A stretch of DNA of 64,000 nt. Source: Paraburkholderia tropica (GTDB lineage Bacteria > Pseudomonadota > Gammaproteobacteria > Burkholderiales > Burkholderiaceae). The stretch is taken from assembly GCF_900109265.1 (NCBI RefSeq), contig NZ_FNZM01000026.1, positions 1 through 64,000 of the forward strand, in the 5' to 3' direction. Each line of letters starts with the position of its first letter. Position 1 is the stretch's first letter. The notes under the pieces were generated by a model. The model was not told the DNA's origin, made no database searches, and saw only the letters and a program-made list of their open reading frames with translations. A program made the translations under genes and the position numbers. Shown piece by piece: positions 26,084 to 35,837 of the stretch.

Positions 26084-27001
26084 ATGTTCATGCACAACAA
26101 GCGGTTGCAATATACCGCGCGCGTCGACGTCACCAACCCCGGTCTTGCCAACCTGCTACTCGAGCAGTTCGGTGGCCCACAGGGTGAGCTTGCCGCGGCG
26201 ATGCGTTATTTCATACAGGCCGTCGGCGAGGAAGATCCCGGGCGAAAGGACATGCTGTTCGATATTGCGACGGAGGAGCTGAGCCACCTCGAAATCATCG
26301 GGTCTCTCGTCGCGATGCTCAACAAGGGCGCGAAGGGCGAACTGGCAGAGGCTGTCGACGAGCAGGCCGAACTTTACCGGAAGTTGAACGGTGCGGGCAA
26401 CGACAGCCACGTCACGCAGGTGCTCTATGGCGGCGGGCCGCCGCTCGTCAACTCGGCGGGTGTGCCCTGGAGCGCTGGCTACATCGACACGATCGGTGAG
26501 CCGACGGCAGATCTTCGGTCGAACATCGCAGCAGAAGCGCGGGCGAAAATCGTCTACGAGCGCCTGATCAATGTCACGGACGATGCGGGCGTGCGCGAGG
26601 CACTGGGCTTTCTCATGACACGGGAAGTGGCTCACCAGAAGTCGTTCGAAAAGGCGCTGTATGCGATACGGAACAACTTCCCTCCCGGCAAGATGCCGCC
26701 GGTGCCTCAGTTCGCAAACATCTACTACAAGATGTCGCACGGGCTCGACGTCGTTCCGGCGCCGTGGAACAGCGGGCGCGGCCTGGAGATCCAGACCGGC
26801 GAGCCCGCCGTCGACGGAGGGGACGGAAACGCACAGGTCAACCTCAACGCTACCGAGCAGGCCGCGCTGGCGGCCATGGCGACACGCCTCGTATCGCGGC
26901 CGGACATCGATCCGCCGACCGGTGCGGAACTGGGCGAGAGTGAAGGCGCGGCCGACCTGCCGGCCGGGACGCAGATACAACCTGACCAGGAGTCGCCATG
27001 A
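26084..27001 (+). CDS. Manganese catalase
   Basis: The 305-aa protein is a non-haem di-manganese catalase that converts hydrogen peroxide to water and oxygen. Metal ligands are in FGGPQGELAAAMRYF, IATEELSHLEIIG, AEARAKIVYERLI and MTREVAHQKSFEKAL. The C-terminal 70 residues form the family's extended tail. ATG at 26084 follows AAGGAGA; an earlier in-frame ATG overlaps the previous gene and lacks a site. The gene sits with DUF892, hemerythrin and iron-permease genes, in keeping with a peroxide and metal stress island. Confidence 0.95.
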   Translation: MFMHNKRLQYTARVDVTNPGLANLLLEQFGGPQGELAAAMRYFIQAVGEEDPGRKDMLFDIATEELSHLEIIGSLVAMLNKGAKGELAEAVDEQAELYRKLNGAGNDSHVTQVLYGGGPPLVNSAGVPWSAGYIDTIGEPTADLRSNIAAEARAKIVYERLINVTDDAGVREALGFLMTREVAHQKSFEKALYAIRNNFPPGKMPPVPQFANIYYKMSHGLDVVPAPWNSGRGLEIQTGEPAVDGGDGNAQVNLNATEQAALAAMATRLVSRPDIDPPTGAELGESEGAADLPAGTQIQPDQESP

Positions 27002-27052
27002 CTGCGCCAGGCGCGGCGAGTCTGTGAACTGATCCTTCCGCAGGAGGTGGCG

Positions 27053-27142
27053 ATGGCGAATCGGCTGCTGGATCATCTGCTGGACACGGTCACTAAGTTC
27101 GTATCCCGGTCGGCCGGCGGTAGAGACGACGCCAAACGCTGA
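27053..27142 (+). CDS. Possible 29-aa small protein
   Basis: ATG is preceded by CAGGAGGTGGCG, an excellent ribosome site, 51 bases after the manganese catalase. The product starts MANRLLDHLLDTVTKFVSRS and ends in a charged AGGRDDAKR tail. The first 19 residues would form an amphipathic helix. It may be a real small protein of the catalase operon. The only support is the ribosome site and position. Confidence 0.4.
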   Translation: MANRLLDHLLDTVTKFVSRSAGGRDDAKR

Positions 27143-27239
27143 TGCACTGTGTCGCGCCTGAAAGACGTGGGTGCGGAGTCTCCGGAGCAAAGCTCTGCGG
27201 GATTTCGCACGTTGGGGGGCGCTGGGATCTTATACCTTC

Positions 27240-27276
27240 CTCGCGAATTTAGCCCGCGATGTAGCGAGCTTTTTTT
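27240..27276 (+). terminator. Terminator-like hairpin
   Basis: CTCGC pairs with GCGAG across a long loop and is followed by C and seven T residues. An alternative inner hairpin (TCGCG with CGCGA) competes. It probably ends the catalase transcript and lies 65 bases before the next start codon. Confidence 0.45.
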
Positions 27277-27340
27277 CGTTCACAGTGCGTGGAACGCCAT
27301 TTGCTTCTTAAGAGGAAGCACGCGAGACGCGAGGAGCGAA

Positions 27341-27886
27341 ATGAACGAACATGAGGGCAAAAAAAGTGCGCCGCTCGACAGGCTAGAGACAGTTCCGGAC
27401 TCGGCAAGTCCGGCCTATGCTGCGCGCAATCCTCTCGGCCGCGCCTTTGACCGGTTCGCCGCCGCCGTGACGCGGTGGGCAGGTTCACCCCTGGCCTTTT
27501 GCTTGGCGTTGCTGAGCGTGGTCATCTGGATCATCACGGGGCCGCTGTTCCACTACTCCGACGCGTGGCAGCTCGTGATCAACACCGGCACGACCATCAT
27601 CACGTTCCTCATGGTTTTTCTTATCCAGCAGAGCCAGAACAAGGACAGTGTGGCTGTGCATCTCAAACTCAATGAGTTGCTCGCGGCGGATAAGGCGGCG
27701 AGCAACACGCTGATCGGCATCGAGGACGCGTCCGAGCAGGACCTGCGACGGGTGGCCGACGCCTACCTCAAGCTTGCAGAAAACGCGTCGCGGCGCGCGC
27801 AAGCCACGGGACAGGGCGAGGTGCGGCAGGAAGCGGCATGTGCGCAACAGCATTGCGGACACGGACCGAATATGACCAAGACATGA
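27341..27886 (+). CDS. Low-affinity iron permease-like membrane protein
   Basis: The 181-aa protein resembles the low-affinity iron permease family. It has two transmembrane helices (WAGSPLAFCLALLSVVIWII and LVINTGTTIITFLMVFLIQQ) followed by QNKDSVAVHLKLNELLAA, the family signature. The tail is a soluble helix ending in a Cys/His-containing segment (CAQQHCGHG). The start at 27341 follows GAGGAGCGAA. Despite the family name, iron transport by the short bacterial members is unproven. Confidence 0.82.
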   Translation: MNEHEGKKSAPLDRLETVPDSASPAYAARNPLGRAFDRFAAAVTRWAGSPLAFCLALLSVVIWIITGPLFHYSDAWQLVINTGTTIITFLMVFLIQQSQNKDSVAVHLKLNELLAADKAASNTLIGIEDASEQDLRRVADAYLKLAENASRRAQATGQGEVRQEAACAQQHCGHGPNMTKT

Positions 27887-27939
27887 CGCGCGCTTCTCAC
27901 TCTTTCCCGTCGCGCTTCATCCCCGAGAAGTGCGATTTT

Positions 27940-27964
27940 GCCGGCGGCGGAGCCGGCTTTTTTT
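27940..27964 (+). terminator. Intrinsic terminator
   Basis: GCCGGC pairs with GCCGGC around a six-base loop and is followed by seven T residues. It ends the permease transcript and lies 145 bases before the next gene. Confidence 0.75.
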
Positions 27965-28108
27965 CGCCGCGGGCATCCTGTCTTGTACGCAGTCACCCGC
28001 GGGGCGGAATAGCGATTGCTACCTTTTGTCACCGTTGGGGGGCCACTTCGGCCTGACTGCAGAGCGGTTCGTGGTCGTTGGAAGGGCCATCAGACGTGGA
28101 GGAACGAT

Positions 28109-29377
28109 ATGCAAAGCGAAAACGATTCCCGGAGGCGCCTTGGAAACTGGATGCCCGGAGCGGAAGACAAGAGCGCAGCGTTCCGCGCGGAGATAGCAGC
28201 CAAGGCACAACAGCGAGCAAAGCATACGGCTTTGTCGAGTGTTGTGCAGGATCTGGGCAAGCTGATAGATCGCGATCCGGTGCTGCGAATGAACCTTTCG
28301 CGCGCGATCGAGGAAGCGCTGGGAATGGGAAAGCGGCTTGGCTATTGCAACATCGAAGAGTTGCTAGTGATCATCGACTACCTCACGACGTTCAGCCCGC
28401 CGTTCGACGAGGACGCACCGGTCGCTACCCCACTGAATACCGTGCTCGATTGGCCCATGTGTATGCCGTCGGGATATGCGGTGTTTCGGGACTCCGTTTT
28501 CAACGCGCAGCTGAGGCGCGTCCTGAATACCTGGTGCGCGTTTCTTAGCGGACCGCGATCCCGGGTATGGCTCACGACTGAAACTGGCGGCTGGTTCAGT
28601 CCGGCTGCGCTCGACAAGCTGGGTATGGACGACTATGTTCATGATCGTGCCCGCCCGTATTGGGGCTTCGATTCCTGGAACGCGTTCTTCACGCGTCATC
28701 TCCGGCCCGGCGCCCGGCCTGTCGAAGGACGGGACGACCCGGCGGTTATCGTGAACGCCTGCGAAGCATCGCCGTTCGATGTGCGCGAGAACGTCAGACT
28801 CGTTGACCGGTTCTGGATCAAGTCGCAGCCTTACTCGTTAAAGGAAATGCTCACGTCGAGCGATGAGGCGCTTGCGAGGACCTTTGTAGGTGGCACCGTC
28901 TATCAGGGTTACCTAAGCGCATTCAACTATCATCGCTGGCATGCCCCGGTGGACGGCCGGGTGAGTGAAGCCTACAACGTTGATGGAACTTATTTCTCGG
29001 ATGCCGAGGCGCAAGGCGCTGACCCTGGCGGATTAAATGACTCGCAGGGCTATACCACCGCAGTGGCGGCGCGCGCCATTATTGTCATTGAAAGCGACAA
29101 CCCCGCGATTGGAAAAGTCGCATGTGTCTTTGTGGGTATGGCGGAGGTGTCTTCCTGCCAGGTGTGCGTGCGGCCAGGAGACGACGTGCGCAAAGGAGAC
29201 GAACTTGGATGGTTCCAGTATGGCGGCAGTACATACTGCATGATTTTCCGCGCTGACGTGATTGACCGGTTTGTGCCGCGGCCGCCGTGGCACGACGACG
29301 TGCCGCCGCTAAAGGTCAACGCGGCGCTTGCCTATTGCAAAAGTCATCTGCACCGAGCCAACGCGGAGTCTCGGTGA
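28109..29377 (+). CDS. Phosphatidylserine decarboxylase-related protein
   Basis: The 422-aa protein matches the phosphatidylserine decarboxylase superfamily with the extra N-terminal 'associated' domain (about residues 50-190, PLNTVLDWPMCMPSGYAVF region). The catalytic part contains FNYHRWHAPVDGRV, with the conserved histidine, and YGGSTYCMIF, where Gly373-Ser374 is the expected self-cleavage site that forms the pyruvoyl group. There is no membrane anchor. This soluble subclass is distinct from housekeeping Psd, and its substrate may be another amino acid or conjugate. GGAGGAACGAT precedes ATG. Confidence 0.82.
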   Translation: MQSENDSRRRLGNWMPGAEDKSAAFRAEIAAKAQQRAKHTALSSVVQDLGKLIDRDPVLRMNLSRAIEEALGMGKRLGYCNIEELLVIIDYLTTFSPPFDEDAPVATPLNTVLDWPMCMPSGYAVFRDSVFNAQLRRVLNTWCAFLSGPRSRVWLTTETGGWFSPAALDKLGMDDYVHDRARPYWGFDSWNAFFTRHLRPGARPVEGRDDPAVIVNACEASPFDVRENVRLVDRFWIKSQPYSLKEMLTSSDEALARTFVGGTVYQGYLSAFNYHRWHAPVDGRVSEAYNVDGTYFSDAEAQGADPGGLNDSQGYTTAVAARAIIVIESDNPAIGKVACVFVGMAEVSSCQVCVRPGDDVRKGDELGWFQYGGSTYCMIFRADVIDRFVPRPPWHDDVPPLKVNAALAYCKSHLHRANAESR

Positions 29378-29536
29378 TGCAGTCGCGACTCGCGTCGCAT
29401 CCGTGGCCGTGAACGGGCCGGCAAGGGGCAGGCCGGCGGCGGATGCGCCGAGACCTGCCCCGTGTACCGTTTGTACCGGTCAACGGGGAAGCGGGGGAAG
29501 GCCAATGAGAGAGGTATCATTTTCGTGATGAGCCAG

Positions 29537-30711
29537 TCAGGGCTTCATGACAACCTTGATGCAGCCATCCTCCTTGTCCCTGAACGTCTTGTACATCGCC
29601 GGTCCCTCCTCGAGCGAGACCGAATGCGTAATCACGAAAGACGGGTCAATCTGTCCGTCCAGAACTCGTCGCAAGAGGTCGTCGGTCCACCGGTTCACGT
29701 GCGTCTGCCCCATACGGAACGTCAGCCCCTTATTCATCGCCGCGCCAAAGGGGATCTTGTCGAGCAGACCGCCGTAGACGCCCGGAATAGACAACGTTCC
29801 CGCAGGGCGGCAGACATAAATCATTTCGCGCAAAACGTGGGGTCGATCGGTTTCCAGCATGACCGCCTGCTTGACGCGGTCGTAGACCGAGTCAAACGAA
29901 TGCCCAACGTGCGCTTCGAGACCCACTGCATCGATGCATTTTTCCGGGCCCTTGCCGCCGGTGATGTCCTTGAGTCGCTCCACGACACTCTCGTTTCCGA
30001 AATCAATCGTGATTGCGCCGCCAGCCCGCGCCATGGCCAGACGCTCTGGCACGAGATCGATGACCACCACCTGCCTTGCACCGAGGATCACCGCGCTTCG
30101 CAACGCCATCTGGCCCACGGGGCCAGCACCCCAGATCGCGACAGTATCCGTGGGTTCAATTTCACATTGAACAGCGGCTTGCCAGCCGGTCGGAAAGATA
30201 TCGCCCAGAAATAAAGCCTGCTCGTCGGTCAGGGAGTCGGGGACCTTCACGTGTGTGTGGTCGGCCCAGGGCATGGCACTCTCACATATTCGGCCTGGCC
30301 TCCAGGATATCCGCCTGTGAGGTGCGAATAGCCGAACAGGCCCGCAGTGGTGTGACCGAATACCTTTTCGGCTTTTTCGTGATTGCGGTTGGTGCGTTCG
30401 CATACGGAAAAGTTGCCACGCTTACATTGATCGCATTCGCCGCAAACAATCGTGAAAGGCACAACTACGCGCTCACCCACTTTCAGCGCACGGTTATCAC
30501 GCCCGACCTCCACGACTTCACCCATGAACTCATGGCCGAGAATATCGCCATGCTCCATCGTCGGCATGAACCCGTCGTAAAGATGCAGGTCCGATCCGCA
30601 TATTGCGCAGCTCGTCACCTTTATGATCGCGTCGCGGCCGTCCTCGATTACCGGATCGGGGACGGTGTCGCAGCGCACGTCGTGCTTGCCATGCCATCGT
30701 AATGCTCGCAT
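29537..30711 (-). pseudogene. Formaldehyde dehydrogenase-like ADH, frameshifted
   Basis: Two overlapping minus-strand frames together make one zinc ADH. The 5' frame (30711-30247) carries CAICGSDLHLYDG, LGHEFMGE and CGECDQCKRGNFSVC, with both zinc sites. The 3' frame (to 29537) carries FLGDIFPTGWQAA, AIWGAGPVGQMA and the rest to the C-terminus. The switch falls near 30275, in the sequence after AEYVRVP, and needs one lost or two gained bases. All domains are otherwise intact, so the break is recent or a sequencing error. It is a distant paralogue of the ADH at 20722. Confidence 0.8.
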
Positions 30712-30919
30712 TGCAGTTTCTCCTTGCCATCGTCGCTAACACGTATCGGCGCTTCCCCATGGAAACACCTGCGGGCTGACCGCGCGCTGCACGGCCACCG
30801 TTTCCTTCTTCCCCGGCGAGCGTTCGCATTTCAGCGTAGCCGGCTGTCTGAGCGGGACCTCTATGCATCGGTCCCAAGGTTTGACGATCTGCGCCAGCAG
30901 ACCGCGCTCGCGCTGCCTT

Positions 30920-31438
30920 TCATGGCTGGTGAACCCGAGCATCAGGCAGCTCCGCGGTAAGATAATCGGGCAGCCGCGACAACGCGTAAAGCGCCGCAGC
31001 TTGCCGCACCTCGTCGCGATCACCGGCAATGCGCACAGTTTCGCTGCACGTTCGGATTTCGCCGTTGCCGGTCTTCCACGACCAGGCGAAGCACTGCGTT
31101 CCGGGCGGCACGCCGCCATTGCCGCGCGCGTCAGCCACGCCCGTGTTCGACACGGCGACATCGGCGCTACAGCCGGCACAAGCCAGTGCGCCCTCAGCCA
31201 TTTCGCGCGCCACTTCCTCGCTCGTCAGCCCGTACTGATAAATCGTTGCTGGCCGCACGCCGAGGAATCCCGCCTTCCCCGAGGGCGAATAGGCAACGAA
31301 TCCCACGTCCAGACACGCGCCGCTGCCAGGCACGGCCGCAAGCGTCGAGGCGATCAGTCCACTCGTACACGATTCCGCTGTCGCGAGCGACCGGTGAGAC
31401 AACGTCAGGAAGGTCACGACATCGGCGGGAGTGTTCAT
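30920..31438 (-). CDS. CinA C-terminal domain protein, nicotinamide-nucleotide amidase type
   Basis: The 172-aa protein corresponds to the stand-alone CinA C-terminal (PncC) domain. It shows LATAESCTSGLIASTLAAVPG, then VGFVAYSPSGKAGFLGV and AVSNTGVADARGNGG, all family blocks. PncC deamidates nicotinamide mononucleotide to nicotinate mononucleotide in NAD recycling. The start at 31438 follows GGAG by 8 bases. The central VPPGTQCFAWSW replaces the commoner KPVGTVCFAW. The C-terminal 12 residues are variable. Confidence 0.82.
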   Translation of the reverse strand: MNTPADVVTFLTLSHRSLATAESCTSGLIASTLAAVPGSGACLDVGFVAYSPSGKAGFLGVRPATIYQYGLTSEEVAREMAEGALACAGCSADVAVSNTGVADARGNGGVPPGTQCFAWSWKTGNGEIRTCSETVRIAGDRDEVRQAAALYALSRLPDYLTAELPDARVHQP

Positions 31439-31562
31439 TGTTGGCTCCATAGCGCTTGCAGACTTCTCTGCTGCACAGCAACTCAAGGACTCGCACACGG
31501 GAGGGCGCAGCATCGTGCAGACGCGCTTTACTGGTGCGAATGGTTGGATGCGTGCAAAACCT

Positions 31563-31817
31563 TCATGTTTCGGGGTATTCGATGTCCAGACGGATCACCT
31601 CGTGGGCAAGTTCGAGCGCTGCCACGCGCGCATCTTTTGGCGCGTCGAATAATCCCGGTACACGACATCCGTCGTGGGGGTAAATCAGTTTCCTGTCGGT
31701 CTTGCGTCGGATCCTGAGGTCGGCCGCATAGTTACCGAGAATGCTGACACGCGGGCGGCAAACGACTTCGTAGTCGCCAATATCGAAGACATCGAGGGCA
31801 CTAACGGGCTTTGGCAT
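31563..31817 (-). CDS. Hypothetical protein
   Basis: The 84-aa product (MPKPVSALDVFDIGDYEVVC...) looks like a compact alpha/beta protein: strand-rich first half with CRPRVSILGNYAADLRIRR, then a helix near the C-terminus. A longer start at 31892 is possible. Similar small proteins occur in Burkholderiaceae, as far as I recall, but I cannot name a function. No operon partner is evident; the CinA-like gene lies 124 bases downstream. Confidence 0.55.
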   Translation of the reverse strand: MPKPVSALDVFDIGDYEVVCRPRVSILGNYAADLRIRRKTDRKLIYPHDGCRVPGLFDAPKDARVAALELAHEVIRLDIEYPET

Positions 31818-32172
31818 GGTATGGGGCTCATCGGGGGCTAAAGAACAACACATCGGTCTCGCGATAGGGGTCTCATCGGATCGTTTGCGCATCGCAAATG
31901 CCTGTGGAGGGGTTTAGGCGGCCTTGCGGAGCGTCCAGAAATCATCCGTTACGGACATCGCCCGCGGCGCCTGTGTCTGTCGTGTTCTTATTCGCCGCGT
32001 GGCTGCCGGCAAGGGCTGGATGTCGCGAGACCCCATGTGTCCCTTGGCCATCCGGCGGCGCGAGCGCACATCGAGCAACAGCGAGGAGGTAGAAAATGAG
32101 TAGCGGCGTTCTCGCTGTTTCCGGGCCAGGCTGCCGGACGGAGTCGTCAGAACGAAGCGAGGCAGAAGCGGT

Positions 32173-32415
32173 TTATCGCCGAAAGTAGTCTGCGCGCCCG
32201 CTTTCAGATTCCTCGACTTCCTTGACAACGATCAGGCGGAGTTCGATAAGCGCCTTCAGACTCGTCAACAGGTTGTCGTGCAGTTTCCGGGATTCTTCGG
32301 AGCGGAATCCAGCGATATCCATCCGCCTCGCGTGCTCGGTGACGAGCCGACGGCAGTGGTCAATCTCGCGCTCGATTCCGCTCAGCTCTTCCCACGCGCG
32401 GTCGTTCCTCGGCAT
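32173..32415 (-). CDS. Small helical hypothetical protein
   Basis: The 80-aa product is almost entirely helical and charged (REIDHCRRLVTEHARRMDIA, KLHDNLLTSLKALIELRLIV), suggesting a helical hairpin or coiled coil. The ATG at 32415 has GGAGGAA about 10 bases upstream. The frame extends further but without a better site. No family recognised. Confidence 0.5.
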   Translation of the reverse strand: MPRNDRAWEELSGIEREIDHCRRLVTEHARRMDIAGFRSEESRKLHDNLLTSLKALIELRLIVVKEVEESESGRADYFRR

Positions 32416-32811
32416 GGCACACGTTCCTCCGCGTCGCACTTCCGCCCGAAAAGCTTTTTCTAAGGCCCGTTGGACACGGGGCCGTGAGCGTTGGGCCGCG
32501 GTTGCCGACAATGGCATCCGCGGCGTTGCTACACATTCGCATGCGCGCTGTCTCCGGTTCCGCTATCTGACACCGCGTCGCCGGAATCACGTTGAACGAT
32601 GCAAGCTTCGTGTTCATTGGAGTCGGAGCACGCTGGGCTTTCGCCGGCCTTCCCAGGCTTGGGCGAGCGGCGGGGCATTGCTGAGGAGGCGTCGGCATCA
32701 TGTCCCCTCGCCCGACGTCGCTTCGAACGGTTCAGTTCGGTACCCACCCGTGGGTTGGCGGCATAGCTTTTGCGTCGTCTGAAGTCCGCAACGTTCACTC
32801 GGGAGAGAGCC
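32416..32811. other. No supported gene
   Basis: About 400 bases with overlapping open frames on both strands. None has a family signature or a convincing ribosome site. It presumably holds promoters for the flanking genes. Confidence 0.35.
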
Positions 32812-33018
32812 ATGACTGAACAGCACCGCCCCGGCGAAGTCGTGAAGACATCCGGAATTTATAAAGTAGTTCGCGAGGGTGGGAATGCCGCCTTCGAGGT
32901 GACATGCGTCGAAGGTGAACATTTTCCGCCGACGCGTAGCGGCAAAGGCGCGCATTACGAACTGCTGCATGCAGCGACGCACTCGCACAAACACTCCGAG
33001 CTCGGGTCGGGAGATTGA
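32812..33018 (+). CDS. YjzC-like small protein
   Basis: The 68-aa product starts MTEQHRPGEVVKTSGIYKVV and has EGEHFPPTRSGKGAHYELL. The pattern of an N-terminal PGE, a central GIY strand and a later FPPT resembles YjzC-type proteins, which have no known function. The C-terminus is His-rich (HAATHSHKHSE). GGGAGAGAG lies before ATG. It ends one base before the LigD start, so the two are almost certainly co-transcribed. Confidence 0.55.
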   Translation: MTEQHRPGEVVKTSGIYKVVREGGNAAFEVTCVEGEHFPPTRSGKGAHYELLHAATHSHKHSELGSGD

Positions 33019-33019
33019 C

Positions 33020-35566
33020 GTGGTCGCGGGCCGTAGGCACAGGTCTTCAGCATCCGCCGCAGACTCGCCCGGCGACCCGGGCCCGCTCGAAAGATACGAT
33101 GCCAAGCGAAATTTTGGGATAACGCCTGAGCCAGCCGTCCGGGCGTTGCCGGAGCGTCACGGAAAGGTTGACCCTTCGTTCGTCATCCAGAAGCACTGGG
33201 CAAGTCGCCTGCATTACGATTTCAGGCTTGAGGCGGGTGGCGTCCTCCTGTCGTGGGCAGTCCCGAAGGGGCCTTGCTACGACCCGAAAGCGAAGCGCAT
33301 GGCCGTGCATGTCGAGGACCACCCCCTCGACTACGCAAGCTTTGAGGGGACCATACCGGCGAAACAGTATGGTGCTGGCGATGTCATCGTGTGGGACAGA
33401 GGCACATGGGACCCCGTAGGCGATCCCGTCGATGGAATAACTGCGGGCAAGCTCGTTTTCCGCCTTCATGGCGAGAAGCTCGCGGGTCTCTGGGAACTCG
33501 TGCGGATCTCGAAGCCAGGCGAGAGACAGGACCGGTGGATGCTGTTCAAGAAGCGCGATGAATGGGCCAGACCACTGTCCGAGTACGACGTGCTCAAGGC
33601 GCTGCCCGATAGCGTCGTTACACATCCCCTGGGCCTGATAGAGGAGCGTGAGCCGAAGGTTGCACCACCCCGCGCGGAAACGCCGGTGGTGCCTGATCTC
33701 TCTGCCGCGGTGCTCGCGCCGTTGCCCGCAAAGATCGAGCCCCAACTCGCAACGCTGGCCCCTTCGTTGCCGGTCGGCGGTGACTGGATCACCGAAACGA
33801 AGCTCGACGGTTACCGACTGCTTGCACGCATCGAAGAGGGCGAGGTTTGCCTTTTCACACGCAGCGGCCACAACTGGGCGGCGAAATTTCCCACGCTGGT
33901 CGGTGAACTGGAGGCGCTGGAGGTATCGACGGCGTGGCTCGACGGCGAGATCGTGATGCTGACGGCTGGTCTACCGGATTTCTCCGCACTGCAAAACGCG
34001 ATGGATGCGCGAGCGAGCGGTGACATCGTCTATTTCCTTTTCGACCTCATGTACGTCAACGGCGAGGACCTGCGAAGGGTGCCGCTGTGGGCGCGGCGCG
34101 CGCGGCTTTCGCAACTGCTCGGAAGCGCGGGCGAGCATCTGCGTTTTAGCGAGGCGTTTGACGCGCCCGCCGCCGCGATGTTCGAGGCGGCGGCGAGTCT
34201 TGGCATCGAAGGCCTGATGCTCAAGAGGCGCGATGCGCACTACGAATCCGGGCGGACCCAAACCTGGCTGAAAGCGAAAGCGCGACTGCGACAGGAGCTG
34301 GTGATCTGCGGGTTCACGACGCAGGGTGGGAAGGACCGCGAGATCGGGAGCCTGCTGCTCGGCTACTACGATGATGGTGCGAAGCTCGTCGGCGCCGGCA
34401 GCGTCGGTACGGGCTGGAGCGCGAGGACCGCGCGCGATCTTTTGGAGCGCCTCGCTCCGCTTGAAACGCGCGAATCGCCCTATGACGTCGCAGCGACCGG
34501 ATCGCGGCGTTGGTCGCGGCGAGCGGCCGGTGGCGAACGATGGGTCAAGCCGCAGCTCGTCGCGGAGATAGAGTTTGCGGAGTGGACGGCAGACGGCGTT
34601 GTGCGGCAGGCCTCGTTCAAGGGTCTCCGACTCGATAAGGCAGCGACGACAGTTGCGCGCGAGGGCGGAAAAACAAGCGCCTCTGAGCCGCCGCTGGCGC
34701 TGAAGATAACGCATCCCGAGCGTGTCGTTGATTCGTCGGCCAATATCACGAAAGCAGACCTTGTGCGCTACTACGCGAGCGTGGCCGAACGCATGTTGCC
34801 GCACCTTGCCAATAGACCCGTAGCACTGGTTCGCGCCCCGGCGGGTATCGGCGGCGATCTGTTTTTCCAGAAACACGCCGAGCGAACGGGCATGCCCGGG
34901 CTGACGATCCACGACCGCGCATTGTGGCCGGACCATCCACCGCTCCTGTCGGTCGACACGGCCGAAGCGTTGATTTCGGCCGCCCAGATGAATGCGATCG
35001 AATTCCATACGTGGAACTCCATGATCGGCCGCATTGATCGCCCGGACCGGGTGATCTTCGATCTTGATCCGGGTGCGGGCGTGACCTGGGCGCATGTTCA
35101 GGAGGCGACGCTGCTGGTGCGCACATTACTCGAAGAACTCGAGCTCAAAGCCTGGCTGAAGACCAGTGGCGGCAAGGGGCTCCACGTCGTCGTGCCGTTG
35201 AAGCCGCGACTGGGCTATGAGGCGGTCAAGGCGTTTTCGCAGGCATTCGTCCGCCACCTCGCGAAGACCATACCGGAGCGGTTCTCCGCAACGTCGGGTC
35301 CGTCAAACCGTATCAAAAAGGTCTACGTGGACTACCTGCGCAACGGTAAAGGCCAGACCACAGCCGCGGCGTTCTCCGCGCGCGCGCGCCCGGGTGTGGG
35401 TGTTTCCATGCCGGTGTCGTGGGAACAGTTACTCGAGTTGAAATCCGGCGCGCAGTGGGGAGTCCAGACAGCACGCGAGTACCTGAGCTTCCAGTCAGCG
35501 GACCCGTGGTCCGACTACTGGTCTACGGCTCAAACGTTGACCGTGGCGACCAAACTGCTGAAGTGA
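33020..35566 (+). CDS. ligD: Multifunctional DNA ligase D (PE-ligase-polymerase)
   Basis: The 848-aa protein carries the three modules of bacterial NHEJ ligase D in the order seen in Pseudomonas. The 3'-phosphoesterase is at about residues 25-180 (IQKHWASRLHYDFRLE). The ATP-dependent ligase is at about 230-540, with nucleotidyl lysine Lys261 in TETKLDGYRL. The archaeo-eukaryotic primase-type polymerase is at about 560-845 (VIFDLDPG, Asp681 and Asp683). GTG at 33020 is chosen because GGGAG lies 6 bases upstream; an ATG further up lies inside the previous gene. It repairs double-strand breaks with Ku. Its Ku partner at 37650-38562 is frameshifted here. Confidence 0.95.
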   Translation: MVAGRRHRSSASAADSPGDPGPLERYDAKRNFGITPEPAVRALPERHGKVDPSFVIQKHWASRLHYDFRLEAGGVLLSWAVPKGPCYDPKAKRMAVHVEDHPLDYASFEGTIPAKQYGAGDVIVWDRGTWDPVGDPVDGITAGKLVFRLHGEKLAGLWELVRISKPGERQDRWMLFKKRDEWARPLSEYDVLKALPDSVVTHPLGLIEEREPKVAPPRAETPVVPDLSAAVLAPLPAKIEPQLATLAPSLPVGGDWITETKLDGYRLLARIEEGEVCLFTRSGHNWAAKFPTLVGELEALEVSTAWLDGEIVMLTAGLPDFSALQNAMDARASGDIVYFLFDLMYVNGEDLRRVPLWARRARLSQLLGSAGEHLRFSEAFDAPAAAMFEAAASLGIEGLMLKRRDAHYESGRTQTWLKAKARLRQELVICGFTTQGGKDREIGSLLLGYYDDGAKLVGAGSVGTGWSARTARDLLERLAPLETRESPYDVAATGSRRWSRRAAGGERWVKPQLVAEIEFAEWTADGVVRQASFKGLRLDKAATTVAREGGKTSASEPPLALKITHPERVVDSSANITKADLVRYYASVAERMLPHLANRPVALVRAPAGIGGDLFFQKHAERTGMPGLTIHDRALWPDHPPLLSVDTAEALISAAQMNAIEFHTWNSMIGRIDRPDRVIFDLDPGAGVTWAHVQEATLLVRTLLEELELKAWLKTSGGKGLHVVVPLKPRLGYEAVKAFSQAFVRHLAKTIPERFSATSGPSNRIKKVYVDYLRNGKGQTTAAAFSARARPGVGVSMPVSWEQLLELKSGAQWGVQTAREYLSFQSADPWSDYWSTAQTLTVATKLLK

Positions 35567-35645
35567 GCGACTCGATTCTGTGGTCACGCGATCGCGAGTG
35601 TTCTCCTCTCGCATCGAAGGCGTCCAATTTTCGCCCTCCGAAAAT

Positions 35646-35837
35646 TCAGATAGCCAATGTGCGGCGCTGTTCTCGCCTACATGAGAGTGCACTGCTATGT
35701 TCGAAGCCATTCACTATCGCAGTCAGTAGCCAACCAGCGGCGGCGCCGACTGCCACAGCCACGATCAGGACGCGAACACTCGGCCTTACGGGCGACCATT
35801 TCGCGACCGCAAGCGCAACAGCAACGTAGGCCACCAC
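35646..35837 (-). CDS. Possible small membrane protein
   Basis: A 63-aa frame starting at GTG encodes two hydrophobic segments (VAYVAVALAVAKW and VLIVAVAVGAAAGWLLTAIV) and a basic C-terminus. The hydrophobic pattern suggests a two-helix inner-membrane protein. There is no strong ribosome site. It lies between LigD and the next small genes. Confidence 0.35.
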   Translation of the reverse strand: MVAYVAVALAVAKWSPVRPSVRVLIVAVAVGAAAGWLLTAIVNGFEHSSALSCRREQRRTLAI

